Below, piece by piece: positions 1 through 7,562 of a stretch of DNA of 51,532 nucleotides. The stretch is from Caballeronia hypogeia (GTDB taxonomy: Bacteria > Pseudomonadota > Gammaproteobacteria > Burkholderiales > Burkholderiaceae). Location of the stretch: the NCBI RefSeq assembly GCF_001544875.2, contig NZ_FCOA02000043.1, positions 1 to 51,532 of the forward strand. The letters run 5' to 3'. The notes beneath the pieces are model-generated. The model had not been told where the DNA came from, did not search any database, and saw only the letters and a program-made list of their open reading frames with translations. Made by a program: the position numbers and the translations under genes. The stretch's first letter is position 1. Each line of letters opens with the position of its first letter.

Positions 1-392
1 TTGGGGCAGAGCGGATCAGGCTCGAGTACCATCTCCTCGCGCGGCAGGTGCGGCGGGAGCGGCTCTCGCGAAGGCGATTTGCCGGCCGGCGCATTCGGTG
101 TCCTGTCGCGCTGGTTACGCGCCTCGGCAGCACCCCGGCCGGCCGTCAGGTCCTCCAGCTGCGCCTCGAGCTTGTCGATCTGCTTCGCGAGTTGCTCGGA
201 CTTGCGCCCGAAGTGCATCCGCCTGAGCTTGTCGATCTGCGCCTTCAGGCGCTCGATCTCGTCATCTCGCGCGGCGAGTTCCTCCACCATCTTCGCAATC
301 GATGCCTGGTGCTCAAGCAGCGATGCCTGTTGCGCGAGCACCATGGCACGAAGCTCGGCGACGTTATCGGGAAGCGGCGCTTGATCGGACAT
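1..392 (-). CDS. tnpC: IS66 transposase TnpC, N-terminal part (cut by window edge)
   Basis: Translation from the ATG at 392 begins MSDQAPLPDNVAELRAMVLA and continues with a heptad-rich coiled coil (DDEIERLKAQIDKLRRMHFG, then RKSEQLAKQIDKLEAQLEDL). This is the typical leucine-zipper start of IS66 TnpC, followed by the basic Pro-rich linker (RDRTPNAPAGKSPSREPLPP). The zinc-binding and DDE catalytic parts would lie beyond base 1. It starts 30 bases after the tnpB stop, the usual spacing. Whether the rest is intact cannot be told. The element could not transpose alone without an intact TnpB, if TnpB is needed as in characterised IS66 members. Confidence 0.85.
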   Translation of the reverse strand, partial: MSDQAPLPDNVAELRAMVLAQQASLLEHQASIAKMVEELAARDDEIERLKAQIDKLRRMHFGRKSEQLAKQIDKLEAQLEDLTAGRGAAEARNQRDRTPNAPAGKSPSREPLPPHLPREEMVLEPDPLCP

Positions 393-422
393 GCGTCGCA
401 GTTTACGAGCCTTCCTCGCGGT

Positions 423-655
423 TTACAACATCGAGAGTGCGGCGGTGCGTCGTGGCTGTCGCCAGTCGATACCCTCGAGCAACATCGACAACTGTGCACT
501 CGTCAGATGGATCTTGCCGCCATCGGCCTGTGGCCAGATGAAACGCCCTCGCTCCAACCGTCTCGCGAGAAGCCAGAGTCCGTCCTCAGTAGCCCAAAGC
601 ACCTTCACGAGATCGCCAAGCCGCACGACATTCAACATACCGATCACAAATCGTT
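423..655 (-). pseudogene. tnpB: IS66 tnpB, C-terminal fragment
   Basis: The minus-strand frame contains GDLVKVLWATEDGLWLLARR and LERGRFIWPQADGGKIHL, ending TSAQLSMLLEGIDWRQPRRT. This is the conserved C-terminal half of the IS66 accessory protein TnpB (about 115 residues when whole). Upstream of GDLVKVL the expected HVFVFRG stretch is garbled, apparently by a small deletion, and the N-terminal 42 codons lie 5.3 kb away at 6005-6126. The open frame runs on to 812, but that extension is not TnpB. The gene was split by insertion and the broken edge has since decayed. Confidence 0.8.
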
Positions 656-1117
656 GTGATCGCATACCGGTGGCACCCCGCCTGTGGCCAGGAATACAGA
701 CTGGTCCGCCGTACGGGGCGCCGCGGGAATCAGATGGTTCACCTCGACGTCCCGCAACACATCTCCCGGGAATTGCCAGCGTGGATGCTCGATCCTTCGA
801 TATGCTCGGCAATGTCGCTCGGCGAGCCGCAAGTAAGCGCAGAAGCGCTGGCCGTCCTGTGGCGCATCCTGAATGATCGAAAGCGCCAGTCTGCTACAGG
901 AGGATCATCGAAACCTCTGCCAACGGAGGGCTATTCCGATGAGACGACCGCAAAGAGAACCAAGCGTACAACTTCTGCTCGACCTGAACCGCGATCCAGC
1001 GTTCAACGCAGGCATCGTGGGAAATCGACGGGAGGAAGTGATCGAAGCACTCGCAGCACTTCTGCTGGAAGCGCTGGGCAAACCGATCAACACAAACGAT
1101 CCGGGGGAACGCGATGA
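656..1117 (+). CDS. Small recombinase-associated ORF (DUF5372-like?)
   Basis: The GTG-started frame has a compact recognisable start (IAYRWHPACGQEYRLVRRTG) and middle (LPAWMLDPSICSAMSLGEPQ). These resemble short proteins found just upstream of large serine recombinases in proteobacterial transposable units, which I tentatively relate to DUF5372. After about residue 85 the frame becomes low-complexity Arg/Ser/Thr sequence and overlaps the next gene by 179 bases, so the real protein may end earlier or a frameshift may have extended it. Its function is unknown. Position and orientation suggest it belongs to the recombinase unit. Confidence 0.4.
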   Translation: MIAYRWHPACGQEYRLVRRTGRRGNQMVHLDVPQHISRELPAWMLDPSICSAMSLGEPQVSAEALAVLWRILNDRKRQSATGGSSKPLPTEGYSDETTAKRTKRTTSARPEPRSSVQRRHRGKSTGGSDRSTRSTSAGSAGQTDQHKRSGGTR

Positions 1118-1136
1118 GCCAGAAGATCACCGCTGA
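939..1136 (+). CDS. Small conserved ORF upstream of recombinase
   Basis: The chosen ATG at 939 follows a good ribosome site (CGGAGGG at 924-930). The product of about 65 residues begins MRRPQREPSVQLLLDLNRDP and has a short acidic/hydrophobic helix (REEVIEALAALLLEALGKPI). Its stop lies 23 bases inside the recombinase gene, so the two are probably translationally coupled. I know such short ORFs in front of this recombinase type, but their role has not been established as far as I know. It could be a recombination accessory or directionality protein, which is inference only. Confidence 0.6.
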   Translation: MRRPQREPSVQLLLDLNRDPAFNAGIVGNRREEVIEALAALLLEALGKPINTNDPGERDEPEDHR

Positions 1137-3207
1137 GCATCTATGCCGTGGTGCGATAGTCTACGTCCGGCAGTCGACCATGAGTCAGGTAGTGGAACAC
1201 ACGGAGAGCCAGAATCGTCAGTACGCGCTGGCCGAATCTGCACGGGCCATGGGCTTCGCTTCGGTAACAACGATCGACGATGATCTTGGACGTTCGGGGT
1301 CCGGCAGTATCGAACGTCCCGGATTCCAGAAGCTAGTCGCGTCAGTGTGTGCGGGATCCGTCGGTGCCGTGTTCTGTCTCGAGGCTTCACGACTCGCTCG
1401 CAATGGTCGCGATTGGCACCATCTTATTGATCTTTGCGCGCTTGTTGGCACGGTCGTGGTGGATCACGACGGCATTTACGATCCCAGACTGGTCAACGAT
1501 CGGCTCCTGCTTGGACTAAAAGGCACGATGTCGGAGTACGAACTCAGTCTGCTACGGCAGCGCGGCATTGCTGCCCGTGATTCCAAGGCTCGGCGTGGCG
1601 AATTACGCTTCGCGCTACCTCCGGGCTATTGCTGGAATGAGCTTGGGCAGATCGAGATAGATCCAGACGAACGGGTTGCCGAGTCCATCCGGGTGCTCTT
1701 CCGTAAGTTTCGCGAACTCGGAAGTGCTCGTCAGGTGCTGCTATGGGCCATACAATCAGAAGTCAAGCTGCCTGTAACACGACACGGCCCCGCCGGCATC
1801 CGGATCGAATGGAGCCGGCCTGCATATCACACGGTTGTCCAGATCCTGGAACATCCGGTTTATGCCGGGGCGTATGTGTTTGGAAGGACGACCCAACGCA
1901 CCGCCGTCGTCGACGGACGGGCTCGTAAGACCGAAGGCCACTCCAAGCCGATGAAGGACTGGAGCGTTCTGTTGCGAGACCATCACCCAGGGTACATCAC
2001 GTGGGATCAGTTCGAGGAGCATCAAAGGATGATTGCCGAGAACACACACATGAAGAAGCGGGCTTCCCGTCGATCTGCTCGTGGCGGCCGGGCATTGCTG
2101 ACTGGCCTGGCGCGATGTGGCCGGTGCGGTCGAATGATGCGAGTCAACTACGGCATGAGAGCCGGGCACGCGCATCGCTATTACTGCCGTGGCGACGAAG
2201 CGCATGTCGGAGCATTTCGCTGTATAGGAATCGGTGGAATCCGTATCGACAAAGCGGTGGCGGGCGCAATTCTCGAAGCGGTCTCGGAGCATGCGGTGGA
2301 AGCGGCCGTTCGCGCTGCACAGCAAACATCGCGCGCAGGCGACGATGCGCGTCGCGCGTTAGCCTGCGAGCTCGAGGAAGCGCGATACGATGCCTCTCTT
2401 GCCGCACGCCGGTATGAGGTTGTCGATCCGACGAAACGATTGGTTGCACGCGAGCTTGAAGCGCGTTGGAATGCAGCCCTTGAACATGTCGCTCACCTCG
2501 AAGAGCGCGCAGCGCTTCTGGACCGCGAGGTTGCAAGCCGGCCCGCGATCGACCAGACGCAGTTGATGACGCTCGCGCGCGATCTCCCGGCGGCGTGGAA
2601 CGCGCCGGGCACCGATATGCGAACAAAGCAGCGGCTGACCCGTATTCTCATTCAGGAAGTTGTGATTGATCTGGACGACAACACGAATGAAGCAGTCGCC
2701 ACGGTTCACTGGACCGGTGGTCGGCACACGGAGCTGCGCGTTGCACGCGTGAATGTTGGTCGATACCCATCTGGCCAACACTTCAGTGCTGTTGAGGTTA
2801 TGCGCAAGCTTGGTGGGCAGTGGCCGGACAGGGAGCTTGCGGTGACCATGAACCGCATGCGATGCAAATCGCCAGACGGCAAGACCTGGACCACTGTTCG
2901 TGTTATGGAAATGCGTGAACGACTGGGCATTGCACCATTCGATCCAACCGCGTCGCACGCGGAGACGATCAGCGTGGAAGAAGCCTCACGACGACTGGGA
3001 ATCTACGGGAGCTCGATTCACCGCCTGATACGTGAGGGAATACTGCCTGCGACTCAACTCATGCCCTCGGCGCCCTGGCAGGTTCCTGTTGCCGCGCTCG
3101 ATTCCGAAGCCGTCAAGGAAGGTGTACGGGCCATCAAGGAGCGGCGGCCGCCTCACTTCAAGACTCAACAGGAAGCAGAGAAGTCACTCAAATTGCCAGG
3201 CTTCTGA
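1114..3207 (+). CDS. Large serine recombinase (697 aa)
   Basis: The N-terminal resolvase/invertase domain (about residues 12-155) opens with VYVRQST, whose Ser21 is the expected nucleophile, and includes the conserved EASRLARNGRDW helix and GLKGTMSEYELSLLRQRG. A recombinase domain follows (about 165-310), then a zinc ribbon (CGRCGRMM and YYC...FRC, about residues 330-370), a coiled coil with Ala/Glu-rich heptads (about 395-470), and a C-terminal helix-turn-helix of the excisionase/MerR sort (SVEEASRRLGIYGSSIHRLI, about 618-640). It should catalyse site-specific integration or transposition through a Ser-DNA linkage. It is full length, and starts inside the upstream small gene. The unit lies within an IS66 tnpB. 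Its attachment sites are not obvious. Confidence 0.92.
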   Translation: MSQKITAEHLCRGAIVYVRQSTMSQVVEHTESQNRQYALAESARAMGFASVTTIDDDLGRSGSGSIERPGFQKLVASVCAGSVGAVFCLEASRLARNGRDWHHLIDLCALVGTVVVDHDGIYDPRLVNDRLLLGLKGTMSEYELSLLRQRGIAARDSKARRGELRFALPPGYCWNELGQIEIDPDERVAESIRVLFRKFRELGSARQVLLWAIQSEVKLPVTRHGPAGIRIEWSRPAYHTVVQILEHPVYAGAYVFGRTTQRTAVVDGRARKTEGHSKPMKDWSVLLRDHHPGYITWDQFEEHQRMIAENTHMKKRASRRSARGGRALLTGLARCGRCGRMMRVNYGMRAGHAHRYYCRGDEAHVGAFRCIGIGGIRIDKAVAGAILEAVSEHAVEAAVRAAQQTSRAGDDARRALACELEEARYDASLAARRYEVVDPTKRLVARELEARWNAALEHVAHLEERAALLDREVASRPAIDQTQLMTLARDLPAAWNAPGTDMRTKQRLTRILIQEVVIDLDDNTNEAVATVHWTGGRHTELRVARVNVGRYPSGQHFSAVEVMRKLGGQWPDRELAVTMNRMRCKSPDGKTWTTVRVMEMRERLGIAPFDPTASHAETISVEEASRRLGIYGSSIHRLIREGILPATQLMPSAPWQVPVAALDSEAVKEGVRAIKERRPPHFKTQQEAEKSLKLPGF

Positions 3208-3396
3208 CGAAAGGATGCACTATGTCACGAGACTCCCGCGGCGCCCGCGGAAGATGAAGACGTTACCGTCCTGTGGCGCGACAATCTGGATGAGAGACGC
3301 GCGACAAACAAGATGAGAATGTCGCGGTGAGGTTGATGATGCCGATGTTGATTGACGCTGGCAAGGGTTTGTTGATTGACGCTGGAACGTGTCGCA
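3208..3396. other. Non-coding stretch with diverged IS21-type end
   Basis: No credible gene. Bases 3299-3336 (GCGCGACAAACAAGATGAGA onward) closely resemble the end of the neighbouring IS21 element at 3401-3443, including the shared GGTGAGGTTGA further in. Two copies of TGTTGATTGACGCTGG (from 3346 and 3370) follow. I read this as remains of a second, diverged IS21-type terminus next to the intact one. Confidence 0.5.
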
Positions 3397-3421
3397 TGCC
3401 GCGCGTCAATCAAGATGAGAA
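3397..3421 (+). repeat. IS21 terminal inverted repeat, istB side
   Basis: Identical over 25 bases to the reverse complement of 5980-6004. It begins TGCCGCGCGTCAATC. Confidence 0.85.
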
Positions 3422-3469
3422 AGCGCGTCAGTCGGTGAGGTTGACAACGACTTGCAGTCGAGTTGCTTG

Positions 3470-4303
3470 TCATTGCGGGTCCTCCGGGCGCGGTGGCACG
3501 CTGACGTTCTTTGGTGTCGCCATAGTTGCGGGTCGTCCCTTTCCCTGCTGCTTGCGCTCAAGGGCGGTACGTCGGCGGTAGCTTTCGACGTTGAGTTCAA
3601 GGATCGTCGAGTGATGGACCAGCCGGTCGACGGCTGCCAGCGTCATTGCCGGATCGGGGAAGACCTTATTCCAGTCGCCAAATGGCTGATTCGCCGTTAT
3701 CAGAAGAGAACGGTTCTCATACCTGGCGCTGATGAGCTCGAACAGCACTGACGTCTCGGCCTGATTCTTACTGACGTACGCGAAGTCGTCTAAGATAAGT
3801 AGATCGAAGCGATGAAGCCTATTGATGGCGGACTCCAGAGCCAACTCGCGGCGCGCGACCTGCAACCGCTGTACGAGGTCGGTAGTTCGGGCGAAGAGGA
3901 CCTTCCAGCCTGTCTCCAGTAGGCTCAGTCCGATGGCTGAGGATAAGTGCGACTTACCGCCCCCAGGCGGCCCGAGCAAAATCAAATTGGCGCCGTTGCG
4001 CAACCAGCCGTCGCCAGCGCATAACGCCGAGACGTGCGCCCTAGACACCATCGGCACCGCGTCGAAATCGAAATTCTCCAGCGTCTTGCCCGGCAGCAGC
4101 CTAGCCTCCCTGAGGTGGCGTTCGACGCGGCGTCGATCACGCTCGGCGATCTCGTGTTCGGCCAGCGCCATCAGCAGGCGCGCCGCTGGCCAGCCTTCAG
4201 TATCGGAGCGCTCGGCAAAGCTTGACCAGATCTGCTTAATGGCGGGCAGCCGCAAATCATTGAGCAGCAGCGACAGGCGGGTAGCGTCGAAATCGTGACT
4301 CAT
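3470..4303 (-). CDS. istB: IS21 helper ATPase IstB
   Basis: AAA+ helper of IS21 transposition, a DnaC-like ATPase that forms assemblies on DNA and selects the target for IstA. The Walker A motif is LLGPPGGGKSHLSSAIG (about residues 108-124). The Walker B motif is LLILDDFAY (about 170-178). A sensor-like stretch reads LLITANQPF. The N-terminal helical part (LLLNDLRLPAIKQIWSSFAE) is the IstB adaptor for IstA. At 277 residues it is full length, with a Pro/basic tail. Its ATG overlaps the istA stop in an ATGA, so translation is coupled. Confidence 0.95.
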   Translation of the reverse strand: MSHDFDATRLSLLLNDLRLPAIKQIWSSFAERSDTEGWPAARLLMALAEHEIAERDRRRVERHLREARLLPGKTLENFDFDAVPMVSRAHVSALCAGDGWLRNGANLILLGPPGGGKSHLSSAIGLSLLETGWKVLFARTTDLVQRLQVARRELALESAINRLHRFDLLILDDFAYVSKNQAETSVLFELISARYENRSLLITANQPFGDWNKVFPDPAMTLAAVDRLVHHSTILELNVESYRRRTALERKQQGKGRPATMATPKNVSVPPRPEDPQ

Positions 4304-5844
4304 GCTGCCACCTCCGTTTCCAGGTCAAGCAGAGCTTCGTAGTCGCGCAGCGAAGCCAGTTGGACGTTTGCCTGCGGCAGGCTCGCGGACTTCGCTTCGA
4401 AACGCGAACGCAGTGCCTCCAGATCAGGCAGTTGCCCGTCGGCCAGGCATTGCTCGAGCGCCTGCGCCAGTTGCGCCTCGCAGTTTCGCTCGTGAGCCAG
4501 GCTGAGCAGTTCGACCATGGTCTTGCATGCCGCACGCTCCGGTAGCTGTTCAAGCAGACGATCGAAGGTCAATCGATACGCCTCGCGCGGAAAGATCTGA
4601 TCGCGGTAGACCAAGTTGAGCAGCGCCATGGGCTTGCGGCGCAGCGCGTGGATGATGTGCCGGTAGTTGACGACGTGACCGTGCTTGCCATTGGGACCCG
4701 GACGACCGCGCTGCAGCGTCATCAGAGCCGTACTGCCCAGAAACAGTTCTAGCCGATCGTCGTACAGCCGCACGCGAAGGCGATGACCGATCAGCCGAGA
4801 AGGGACCGTGTAGAAGACCTTGCGCAGGACGAAGCCGCCGGTGGTGGTGACGTACACACGCGTTTCCTCGTAGTCGCTCGTACGCTGCGCGGGCAGCGGC
4901 TGAAGCAGTGCCCGTTCGGCCTCAATGCGCTTGCCATTACGCGCATTGATGCGACCGACGATCTCGTCAATGAATCGGCGATAGGCCTCGAGTTCCACGA
5001 AGTCGTTACTGCCGCGCAGGAGCAATGCATCACGCACGGCGCTCTTGAGGTGGCCGTGAGGGCTCTCGATGGCGCCGTTCTCATGGGCGATGCCACGATT
5101 GTTGCGCGTAGGCTGCATGCCGTAATGAACACACAGCGCTTCGTAGCGCGTGGTCAGATCGTCGCGCGTTTCGGGTTCGAGATTGCGGAACGCTGCGGAC
5201 AGGCTGTCGCTGCGATGCTCGCGTGGCGCGCCACCGAGTGCCCAGAGCGCGTTCTGCAGCCCTTCGGCCAGCGCGACATAGCTCTCGCCGCCGAGAATGA
5301 CGTGAGCGTGTTCAAAGCCCGAGCAGGCCAGTCGAAAATGATAGAGGCGGTGCTCGAGCGCGACACCCGCCACAGACACGGCCAAGCTGTCCATCTCGGT
5401 GAAATCGGACAATGCGAGGCGACCGGGCTCGTGTACCTGGCGGAACATGACATCACGATCCTCGCCGTGGAGAGCGCGCCAGTCGCGAATACGCCGCTCC
5501 AGTGTGCGGCGCACGTTGCACGGGAGGTCGGGATGGCGCCGAAGCATCTCGTCCAGGACCGCCACCGGGCGGATGCCGGGAGCGGACTGCAGCAGCGGAA
5601 CAATCTCGGCGTCAAAGATTCCGGCCAAGGGATCCGGGCGTCGGCGCTCGCGTGGCGCCTTCTTCTGCGATGGCGGTCGCGGGTCCTGTTCGATGCGATA
5701 GGCGGTGGCGGCACTGAACCCGGCGCGTGCGCCTGCCTTGGTCGGCTGTTCCTTGAGTCTGTACTTCATGTAGAGCCTCATCTGGTGGTCGTTGACGTGT
5801 CGTCCGGGCACCGCAGCCTCCCGTGGGATGGAAGGCTCGTTCAT
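4300..5844 (-). CDS. istA: IS21 transposase IstA
   Basis: DDE transposase of about 514 residues. The N-terminal region has a DNA-binding helix-turn-helix (EQPTKAGARAGFSAATAYRI). The catalytic core shows D in LALSDFTEMDS, D in EHRSDSLSAAF and E in HENGAIESPHGHL, in the spacing expected of the retroviral-type fold. A C-terminal beta-barrel-like part and helices follow (LYDDRLELFLGSTALMTLQR). I chose the ATG at 5844 (MNEPSIPREAA): the open frame reaches 5949, but the extra 35 residues are Arg-rich and not IstA-like. It ends in an ATGA overlap with istB. Nothing suggests inactivation. Confidence 0.93.
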   Translation of the reverse strand: MNEPSIPREAAVPGRHVNDHQMRLYMKYRLKEQPTKAGARAGFSAATAYRIEQDPRPPSQKKAPRERRRPDPLAGIFDAEIVPLLQSAPGIRPVAVLDEMLRRHPDLPCNVRRTLERRIRDWRALHGEDRDVMFRQVHEPGRLALSDFTEMDSLAVSVAGVALEHRLYHFRLACSGFEHAHVILGGESYVALAEGLQNALWALGGAPREHRSDSLSAAFRNLEPETRDDLTTRYEALCVHYGMQPTRNNRGIAHENGAIESPHGHLKSAVRDALLLRGSNDFVELEAYRRFIDEIVGRINARNGKRIEAERALLQPLPAQRTSDYEETRVYVTTTGGFVLRKVFYTVPSRLIGHRLRVRLYDDRLELFLGSTALMTLQRGRPGPNGKHGHVVNYRHIIHALRRKPMALLNLVYRDQIFPREAYRLTFDRLLEQLPERAACKTMVELLSLAHERNCEAQLAQALEQCLADGQLPDLEALRSRFEAKSASLPQANVQLASLRDYEALLDLETEVAA

Positions 5845-5979
5845 ACCCGATCCACCGCGACCACCGACGAGGTTCCCCAGTGACACGGAACTCCTCGGTG
5901 CGGCATGGCGGCAGCGGTTCCGGGCTACGCCCTTCACCGCTGCCGCCATGCCAGTTCTCTCATCCTGATTGACGCGCTG

Positions 5980-6004
5980 TTCTCATCTTGATTGACGCGC
6001 GGCA
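5980..6004 (-). repeat. IS21 terminal inverted repeat, istA side
   Basis: Reverse complement of 3397-3421 over all 25 bases. A second, slightly changed copy of the inner motif (GATTGACGCGC) lies just inside, at 5968-5978. Confidence 0.85.
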
Positions 6005-6126
6005 CCGTCCAGTGGATTCTCATTGAGCGCTGTCTGCACCTTCGCCGACAGCCCTTGGAAGCCGCAACGCATGTCGGTGATGCCGGCAACGAGCCAGACT
6101 CGCGTGCCCCCCGGCAGGCCGATCAT
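6005..6126 (-). pseudogene. tnpB: IS66 tnpB, N-terminal fragment
   Basis: From the ATG at 6126 the frame reads MIGLPGGTRVWLVAGITDMR, then CGFQGLSAKVQTALNENPLD, and runs into the IS21 end at 6004. These 40 or so residues are the standard TnpB start. The rest of the protein is at 423-655. The start codon overlaps the tnpA stop (ATGA at 6126-6123), the coupling usual in IS66 elements. Confidence 0.88.
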
Positions 6127-6554
6127 CGGGCAAGCTCCCGAATGAGCAGCCGCAGCAACGCCGGCGAGACCTCACCGGAGATTCGAACGCGTGCACGATC
6201 AAATTCGATCTCGCAGATGTTATCGGGCGGCGAGTTGGTATCGTCGGTCATGGGCGTTGCCTCCGAAGGCTCCGCGACCACGCTCACTGGAAGAAGTACC
6301 GTCGAGCTGGTATCAGGTTTCGAGGCCGCCGCCGCATGATCTGGACATGGCGCGCCGAACACGCCTTGCAGATACTGACGCTGCCACCGGAACAACAAAT
6401 TGGTGTTGACGTCATTACGGCGTGCAACCAGCGAAACCGAAGCTCCTGCTTCGAAGGTCTGCTCGACCAAGTGCCGCTTGGTTTCCACCCGAAAGTTTGG
6501 TCGCTTGCCCTTCGCGATCCGATTCAATGTCTCGTCCACTTTAGCTCCCACCAA
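6123..6554 (-). CDS. tnpA: IS66 accessory protein TnpA
   Basis: A 143-residue protein with an N-terminal helix-turn-helix of the transposase_8/IS66 TnpA type (FRVETKRHLVEQTFEAGASV, then SLVARRNDVNTNLLFRWQRQ). A variable middle follows, then a C-terminal segment ISGEVSPALLRLLIRELAR that is typical of IS66 TnpA. It probably binds the element ends. The open frame begins with a non-ATG codon (TTG at 6554, then GTG at 6551) and no clear ribosome site is seen, so the exact start is uncertain. It is the only intact gene of this IS66 in the window. Confidence 0.85.
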   Translation of the reverse strand: MVGAKVDETLNRIAKGKRPNFRVETKRHLVEQTFEAGASVSLVARRNDVNTNLLFRWQRQYLQGVFGAPCPDHAAAASKPDTSSTVLLPVSVVAEPSEATPMTDDTNSPPDNICEIEFDRARVRISGEVSPALLRLLIRELAR

Positions 6555-6605
6555 ATTATTTAGCGGGAACTAAACTACCAACCGGTTCGCTCAGTCGTCG
6601 AGAAT

Positions 6606-6625
6606 GGCCGTCGCGAGCCGCTTAC
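6606..6625 (-). repeat. IS66 terminal repeat (tnpA end)
   Basis: Reading inward: GTAAGCGGCTCGCGACGGCC, the GTAA start and GC-rich body expected of an IS66 terminus, about 70 bases upstream of tnpA. The partner end is outside the window, so it could not be compared. Confidence 0.6.
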
Positions 6626-7562
6626 ACCCAAACTTGCAATGCGCTCCTTTCTGTCGTCGGATTGAAATTACTCACCGCCGCGAAAAGCGCTGCAGGAAGG
6701 TCGAGAAGTGGTAGCGGCCAATATTTTACATAATGAACATTAACGCATTTCAATTAGTTATCCGAATTATCGCGCGGCATACATTGCTCGGCTTCCTGCG
6801 GCGGTGTTGCGCAGCGCGCCTGGACGACGCGAAATGGCGCGGCACGCGAATCTCGGGACGCGGATCTCGGCCCTTTCCGCAACGGCCGACGCCAACCTCC
6901 GAGGTGGCCCGACCGACAGGCTCGCGAACTGCGACCGAGTTCTTTGTGTCGGTCTTTCCGTCCCGCGCAGTCAAGGGTTTCGCTTGTTAGCATTCGTCCC
7001 ACAATTCGATGGACACCCTGCGGAGACTTTCGAACCCTTGTCGCCGCTAACATCTCCTCGGTAGCGGCAACTAGGGGCTAGACCATGCGTCCACCGATAG
7101 CCGAACGACAACGGTCGCGACTAGTTGAATGCGTAAATCGCCTTCGAAACACGCCTGCTTACGAAAAAGTTATCCACAGATTCAGTGGACAAGCGTGTAG
7201 ATAAGGCCTGTGCTCGAAGCCTACCCCGTTGACACGTAACGATAATTTGAAGTCGCTGACCTTCGCGCCGTCGTCGTCGTCGCACGGAGCACCGTGGCTC
7301 GCCTTGTCTACCCGGAGCAAATCCAGTCTCAGACGCTCTGTCAAAAGCGCCTCGGTGCAACCTTCGAACGCGTGTCCGCAAAAGTCGCCGCATCGATTCA
7401 AGTTGCGCTCGATGTCGATTCTGGCGTGTCTTGGCGATCCGTGTCGACGACTCTGTGGCCTTGCCGACACAACCCGCCTCGGCTGAACGTCCTTGCGCAA
7501 GCAAGCGTCCCGTCTATATTGAGACGGGTAGGCAGCCACGAGATTATTCGGTGGAGGACGCG
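6626..7562. other. 937-bp stretch without a convincing gene
   Basis: Short open frames on both strands here have shadow-like composition and no recognisable domain. The only distinct structure is the DnaA-box-like repeat at 7170-7204. Minus-strand frames across it give a peptide like one near 21000 only because the DNA repeat is shared. Confidence 0.6.
7170..7204 (+). repeat. 35-bp repeat with DnaA-box-like motifs, copy 1
   Basis: Begins with TTATCCACA (7170-7178), a perfect match to the classical DnaA box consensus. It ends with TGTAGATAA (7196-7204), whose reverse complement TTATCTACA is a one-mismatch box facing the other way, and GTGGACAA lies between. A second copy at 20997-21031 differs at only 4 of 35 positions. 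Confidence 0.7.

Larger units (their letters stand above)
3397..6004 (-). mobile_element. IS21-family element, complete (2608 bp)
   Basis: Perfect 25-bp inverted ends lie at 3397-3421 and 5980-6004 (each starts TGCCGCGCGTCAATCAAG reading inward), with further subterminal GCGCGTCA-type repeats inside both ends, as IS21 elements have. It contains istA and istB in the usual overlapping order on the minus strand. The 8 bases outside the two ends (GTGTCGCA and CCGTCCAG) do not match, so no target duplication is visible. That suggests an adjacent deletion or recombination after insertion. Confidence 0.85.
1..6625 (-). mobile_element. IS66-family element, interrupted, left part outside the window
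   Basis: Read on the minus strand, the order is terminal repeat (6606-6625), tnpA, the 5' part of tnpB, foreign DNA, the 3' part of tnpB, then the start of tnpC, which leaves the window at base 1. This is the standard IS66 order tnpA-tnpB-tnpC. The outer end reads GTAAGCGGCTCGCGACGGCC, and IS66 ends typically begin with GTAA. About 5.3 kb (a recombinase unit and an IS21 element) splits tnpB near codon 42, so the element cannot make an intact TnpB. The other terminal repeat is not visible. Confidence 0.75.

Noticed and set aside
4783..5883. 366-residue plus-strand frame inside istA
   Set aside because: Shadow of istA, whose DDE motifs and overlap with istB are clear.
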